From contig CAYQZZ010000018.1 of the NCBI GenBank assembly GCA_964422155.1, positions 1 to 36,013 on the forward strand: a stretch of DNA of 36,013 nt. The letters run 5' to 3'. Positions 34,068 to 36,013 of this stretch are shown here, piece after piece (positions within the stretch are counted from its first letter, which is position 1; each line of letters begins with the position of its first letter). Source of the stretch: JBGPRB01 sp964422155. GTDB taxonomy: Bacteria; Chloroflexota; Dehalococcoidia; Dehalococcoidales; RBG-16-60-22. The notes beneath the pieces are model-generated. The model had not been told where the DNA came from, did no database searches, and worked only from the letters and a program-made list of their open reading frames with translations. A program made the translations under genes and the position numbers.

Positions 34068-34502
34068 TTACCTTCCGCCCTGCCCCGTAAGAGGTTTTAT
34101 ACCCAATTGTTGATAGAAGGAGAGCATATCAGCAATTTCAAATGCTTCCACTTCCTTGCCGCCGGCGAAGCGTATGAAAAGAGACGCTGAGATATTAATT
34201 TTTTTACCCGTTGGAGGGATGCCCATCATATCACCCTTGTGTGTACCCGTATAGGTGAAATGAAGCGCTACCTTGTCGCCTTCAGCAATTATATCATTAA
34301 TCGTCATATGAAGGTCGGGGAAAGCGGTGAGGCTCATGGTAGCCATTTGCTTGAATCCCTCCGGACCCTTATACTCCTGTCCCATAGGCGAGTGGACTAC
34401 ATAGTTGGTGGCTATAACCTCATCCACTATTGCCAGGTTTCCCTTGTTGAATACCTCTTCAAAAATACGGCGCATCGTTGCTTTGTTCTTTTTTGCTGAC
34501 AT
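34068..34502 (-). CDS. SnoaL-like ester-cyclase family protein
   Basis: 144-residue NTF2-fold protein, related to the one at 8289-8699 (shared THKGDMMGIPPTGKKI block, IFEEVFNKGNLAIVDEVIATNYVVH start pattern). The usual length and catalytic-pocket pattern of the SnoaL ester cyclases are kept. Ribosome site AAAGGAGG, 9 bases before ATG. A near-perfect promoter stands about 45 bases upstream, so it is likely strongly expressed. It is transcribed in the same direction as the carbon-fixation operon but has its own promoter. Substrate unknown. Confidence 0.8.
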   Translation of the reverse strand: MSAKKNKATMRRIFEEVFNKGNLAIVDEVIATNYVVHSPMGQEYKGPEGFKQMATMSLTAFPDLHMTINDIIAEGDKVALHFTYTGTHKGDMMGIPPTGKKINISASLFIRFAGGKEVEAFEIADMLSFYQQLGIKPLTGQGGR

Positions 34503-34545
34503 AGCGTTTCCTCCTTTTTAGTGTTGTTTCGTACCAGGCAAGTTA

Positions 34546-34573
34546 ATTATACCCGCATTTGTGCTTTTGTCAA
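34546..34573 (-). promoter_or_regulatory. Consensus sigma70-type promoter for the SnoaL-like gene
   Basis: On the minus strand TTGACA (34573-34568), 16-bp spacer, TATAAT (34551-34546). Both hexamers match the consensus exactly. Predicted start near 34540, 35-40 bases before the ATG. Confidence 0.75.
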
Positions 34574-34592
34574 TGAATTAAATACACATTTG

Positions 34593-34621
34593 TTGTCTTT
34601 TAATGGGTAAGTAACTAGAAT
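34593..34621 (+). promoter_or_regulatory. Putative promoter for the DUF1847 gene
   Basis: TTGTCT (34593-34598), 17-bp spacer, TAGAAT (34616-34621). It is divergent from the promoter at 34546-34573, only 20 bp away. About 25 bases separate the expected start from the ATG at 34652, which has AAAGGAGG upstream. Confidence 0.55.
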
Positions 34622-34651
34622 AGCATTGAGGTCAGCTAAAGGAGGCAGTCT

Positions 34652-35353
34652 ATGGCTAAGAAACGGTATCCGCGGTGCGCTCGCTGTCCAACTAAAGTCT
34701 GTGAAAACCGGGGAAGTAAAGCGAGTGATGGGCCTCCCTCTCTTGAGAAAGCGCCTGCCTTCTGTCCCATGAAGCTTATACCGGAGGAGTATGCCGCGGC
34801 ACTGGCTGAATATGATAAACCCCCGGTGAAGGAGTTCGCCCGCCTGGCTTCGGTGCAGGAGTTCCAGTGCTATGAACGACTTCCCGACGGACTCAGGACC
34901 AAGCTCCCCCGCATCGAGGAGCTGATTCAGTTTGCCCGGAAATGCGGCTATAAAAGGCTCGGCCTGGCCCACTGCGGGGGACTTGCCTGGGAGGGCGGTC
35001 TGGTGGCCGAGATTCTGGAGAACAACGGGTTCGAGGTTGTTTCCGTCCAGTGCAAGACGGGTGCTGTTCCCAAAGAGCGTATTGGCATTAAGGCCGACGA
35101 AAAAATCGCCGGGTCGGAGGCATGGGAGACCATGTGCAATCCTATCGCCCAGGCGATGATTATCAATAAAGCGAAGGTTGATATGGCCATCATGCTGGGA
35201 CTCTGTATCGGCCACGATACGCTTTTCATCAAGTACTGCAATGTCCCGCTGACGGTCCTGGCGGTGAAGGACAGGGTCCTGGGGCATAATCCGCTGGCGG
35301 CACTTTATACTTCTGAGACCTATTACAAGCGGTTGAGGAATAAAATAAAATAG
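34652..35353 (+). CDS. DUF1847 cysteine-rich metal-binding protein
   Basis: 233 residues. The N-terminus has a zinc-finger-like set (RCARCPTKVCENRG, later FCPMKL). The remainder (LIQFARKCGYKRLGLAHCGG; GSEAWETMCNPIAQAMIIN; MLGLCIGHDTLFIKYC) matches the DUF1847 pattern. Eleven or so cysteines suggest metal or Fe-S binding. The family has no assigned reaction and is common in anaerobes. It is followed by a thiamine-binding-family gene 21 bp downstream, probably in one operon. Confidence 0.8.
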   Translation: MAKKRYPRCARCPTKVCENRGSKASDGPPSLEKAPAFCPMKLIPEEYAAALAEYDKPPVKEFARLASVQEFQCYERLPDGLRTKLPRIEELIQFARKCGYKRLGLAHCGGLAWEGGLVAEILENNGFEVVSVQCKTGAVPKERIGIKADEKIAGSEAWETMCNPIAQAMIINKAKVDMAIMLGLCIGHDTLFIKYCNVPLTVLAVKDRVLGHNPLAALYTSETYYKRLRNKIK

Positions 35354-35374
35354 TAATAATGGAGGTCAACGAAG

Positions 35375-35683
35375 ATGGCAATGATTGATATCAGTGTCGT
35401 GCCGGTGGGGACACAGTCTCCCTCGGTCAGCCAGTATGTCGTCGGCGCCGTGCGCATCCTGCAGAATGAGCCGGGTATAAAATACGAACTGACGGCCATG
35501 AATACGATTATCGAAGGCGACCTGGATAAGCTCCTGGCGCTGGCGCAGAAAATGCACCGGTCTGCTTTCGATGCCGGGGCGAAAAGGGTGGTGACCACTA
35601 TCCGCATTGACGAGCGCCGCGATAAGCCCCTGACCATAGAGGGCAAGATAAAGGCGGTTAAAGAAAAGCTGGGCAGTAAGTAA
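35375..35683 (+). CDS. MTH1187/YkoF-family (DUF77) thiamine-binding-type protein
   Basis: 102 residues, normal family length. Begins MAMIDISVVPVGTQSPSVSQYV and has the YELTAMNTIIEGDLDKLLAL segment and RVVTTIRIDERRD typical of MTH1187-type ferredoxin-like fold proteins, some of which bind thiamine. Ribosome site ATGGAGGT. Its last 12 codons are duplicated at 35821-35857, downstream of a family E repeat. Confidence 0.87.
   Translation: MAMIDISVVPVGTQSPSVSQYVVGAVRILQNEPGIKYELTAMNTIIEGDLDKLLALAQKMHRSAFDAGAKRVVTTIRIDERRDKPLTIEGKIKAVKEKLGSK
35640..35676 (+). repeat. 37-bp direct repeat, copy in gene (partner at 35821-35857)
   Basis: The 3' end of the MTH1187-family gene matches 35821-35857 at 35 of 37 positions. 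Both differences are synonymous (AAA/AAG and AAG/AAA). Both copies run in frame to a TAA. A family E repeat (35691-35810) lies between them. Confidence 0.9.
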
Positions 35684-35690
35684 ATTTAAA

Positions 35691-35810
35691 TCCCTCTCCC
35701 TCGATGGGTTCACCCTGAAGGTTCTCCCTGAAGGGAGAGGGAAGGGTGAGGGTGAGCAGACGAATAAGGACCCCCTCACTCTAACTCTCTCCCGCGTCGG
35801 GGAGAGAGAA
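35691..35810. repeat. Palindromic intergenic repeat, family E copy 2
   Basis: About 120 bp with CCCTCTCCC / GGGAGAGGG and CTCTCTCCC / GGGGAGAGAG hairpins. The core GGGAGAGGGAAGGGTGAGGG and CCCCCTCAC are shared with 18153-18287. It is bounded by a 37-bp direct duplication of the upstream gene's 3' end. Confidence 0.85.
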
Positions 35811-35820
35811 AATGTATTCA

Positions 35821-35857
35821 AGGGCAAGATAAAGGCGGTTAAGGAAAAACTGGGCAG
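35821..35857 (+). repeat. 37-bp direct repeat, duplicated gene end
   Basis: A second copy of the last codons of the MTH1187-family gene (GKIKAVKEKLG, then R and stop). It is directly followed by AGGAGG, the ribosome site of the next gene, so this copy keeps what looks like the original junction. Confidence 0.88.
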
Positions 35858-35874
35858 GTAAGGAGGTCAGTACT

Positions 35875-36013
35875 ATCATCTGGTTATTACTGGCCTTTAT
35901 CGGCCTCTTCGTAGGGGCCTTCGGCACACTTATCGGTGTGGCTGGTGGTTTTATTCTTGTGCCTATCCTGCTTTTCCTCTATCCTGACGAAACTCCGGCC
36001 ACCATCACCAGTA
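35875..36013 (+). CDS. TauE/SafE-family permease, N-terminal fragment (runs off window)
   Basis: The open frame reads IIWLLLAFIGLFVGAFGTLI then GVAGGFILVPILLFLYPDET to the window edge, the first transmembrane hairpin of a TauE/SafE (sulfite/anion exporter) permease, including the G-x-GGG-like GVAGGF-xxVP motif. The ribosome site AGGAGGT (35861-35867) is followed, at normal spacing, by ATC ATC TGG: no ATG, GTG or TTG exists between it and the first helix. The start is therefore a rare AUC codon, a sequence error, or lies elsewhere. I give 35875 as provisional. Confidence 0.75.
   Translation, partial: MIWLLLAFIGLFVGAFGTLIGVAGGFILVPILLFLYPDETPATITS

Noticed and set aside
34547..35287. A 246-codon open frame antisense to the DUF1847 gene
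   Set aside because: It overlaps the real gene and the divergent promoter region and has no family match.

Overview
The window looks like a chromosomal segment from a strictly anaerobic, CO2/CO-metabolising bacterium. The mix of an acetogen-type CODH/ACS operon, selenocysteine formate dehydrogenase, aldehyde:ferredoxin oxidoreductases, SnoaL/NTF2-fold proteins and many short palindromic intergenic repeats is most like uncultured Dehalococcoidia (Chloroflexota). That placement is inference from gene content; no rRNA or phylogenetic marker is present.

Layout. Positions 1-3626: the first codons of an aldehyde:ferredoxin oxidoreductase (minus), an HD-GYP phosphodiesterase (plus) and an MMPL/RND exporter (minus). 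Positions 4046-15164 (all plus): an accessory/catabolic block with two tandem paralogous SnoaL-like proteins, a DUF362 ferredoxin-tailed protein plus a second Fe-S protein, a cupin, a small ester-cyclase-like protein, a putative TIGR04076/winged-helix protein, a full-length tungsten aldehyde:ferredoxin oxidoreductase, an SMP-30 lactonase-like protein, a thioredoxin-reductase-like flavoprotein and a type-B carboxylesterase. Positions 33898-15213 (all minus, about 18.7 kb): a Wood-Ljungdahl operon read as cooC - fhs - cooC - folD - small orf - acsD - cooS/acsA - acsB - acsC - acsE - DUF3786 - nuoE-like - nuoF-like - fdhA. A well-formed sigma70-type promoter (34002-34030) lies upstream. Positions 34068-36013: a SnoaL-like gene (minus), then on plus a DUF1847 protein, an MTH1187-family protein and the start of a TauE/SafE permease.

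How it fits together. FdhA with the NuoE/NuoF-like proteins would reduce CO2 to formate using NAD(P)H and possibly ferredoxin. Fhs and bifunctional FolD carry formate to methylene-THF. AcsE passes the methyl group from methyl-THF to the AcsCD corrinoid protein, and CooS/AcsB joins it with CO to make acetyl-CoA (or runs in reverse). The two CooC ATPases probably insert nickel. No methylene-THF reductase is present in the window.

Main points of interest. (1) fdhA is interrupted by an in-frame TGA at 16866-16868. The flanking residues and a SECIS-like hairpin with a GGUCU loop show it to be selenocysteine, so naive annotation would split the gene. (2) The fdhA leader is a tandem heptanucleotide repeat with no Shine-Dalgarno. 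(3) Two unexplained proteins sit inside the operon: a 72-aa charged protein and a DUF3786 protein. (4) At least five families of modular palindromic repeats occupy operon junctions. One is bounded by a 37-bp duplication of the end of the neighbouring gene.
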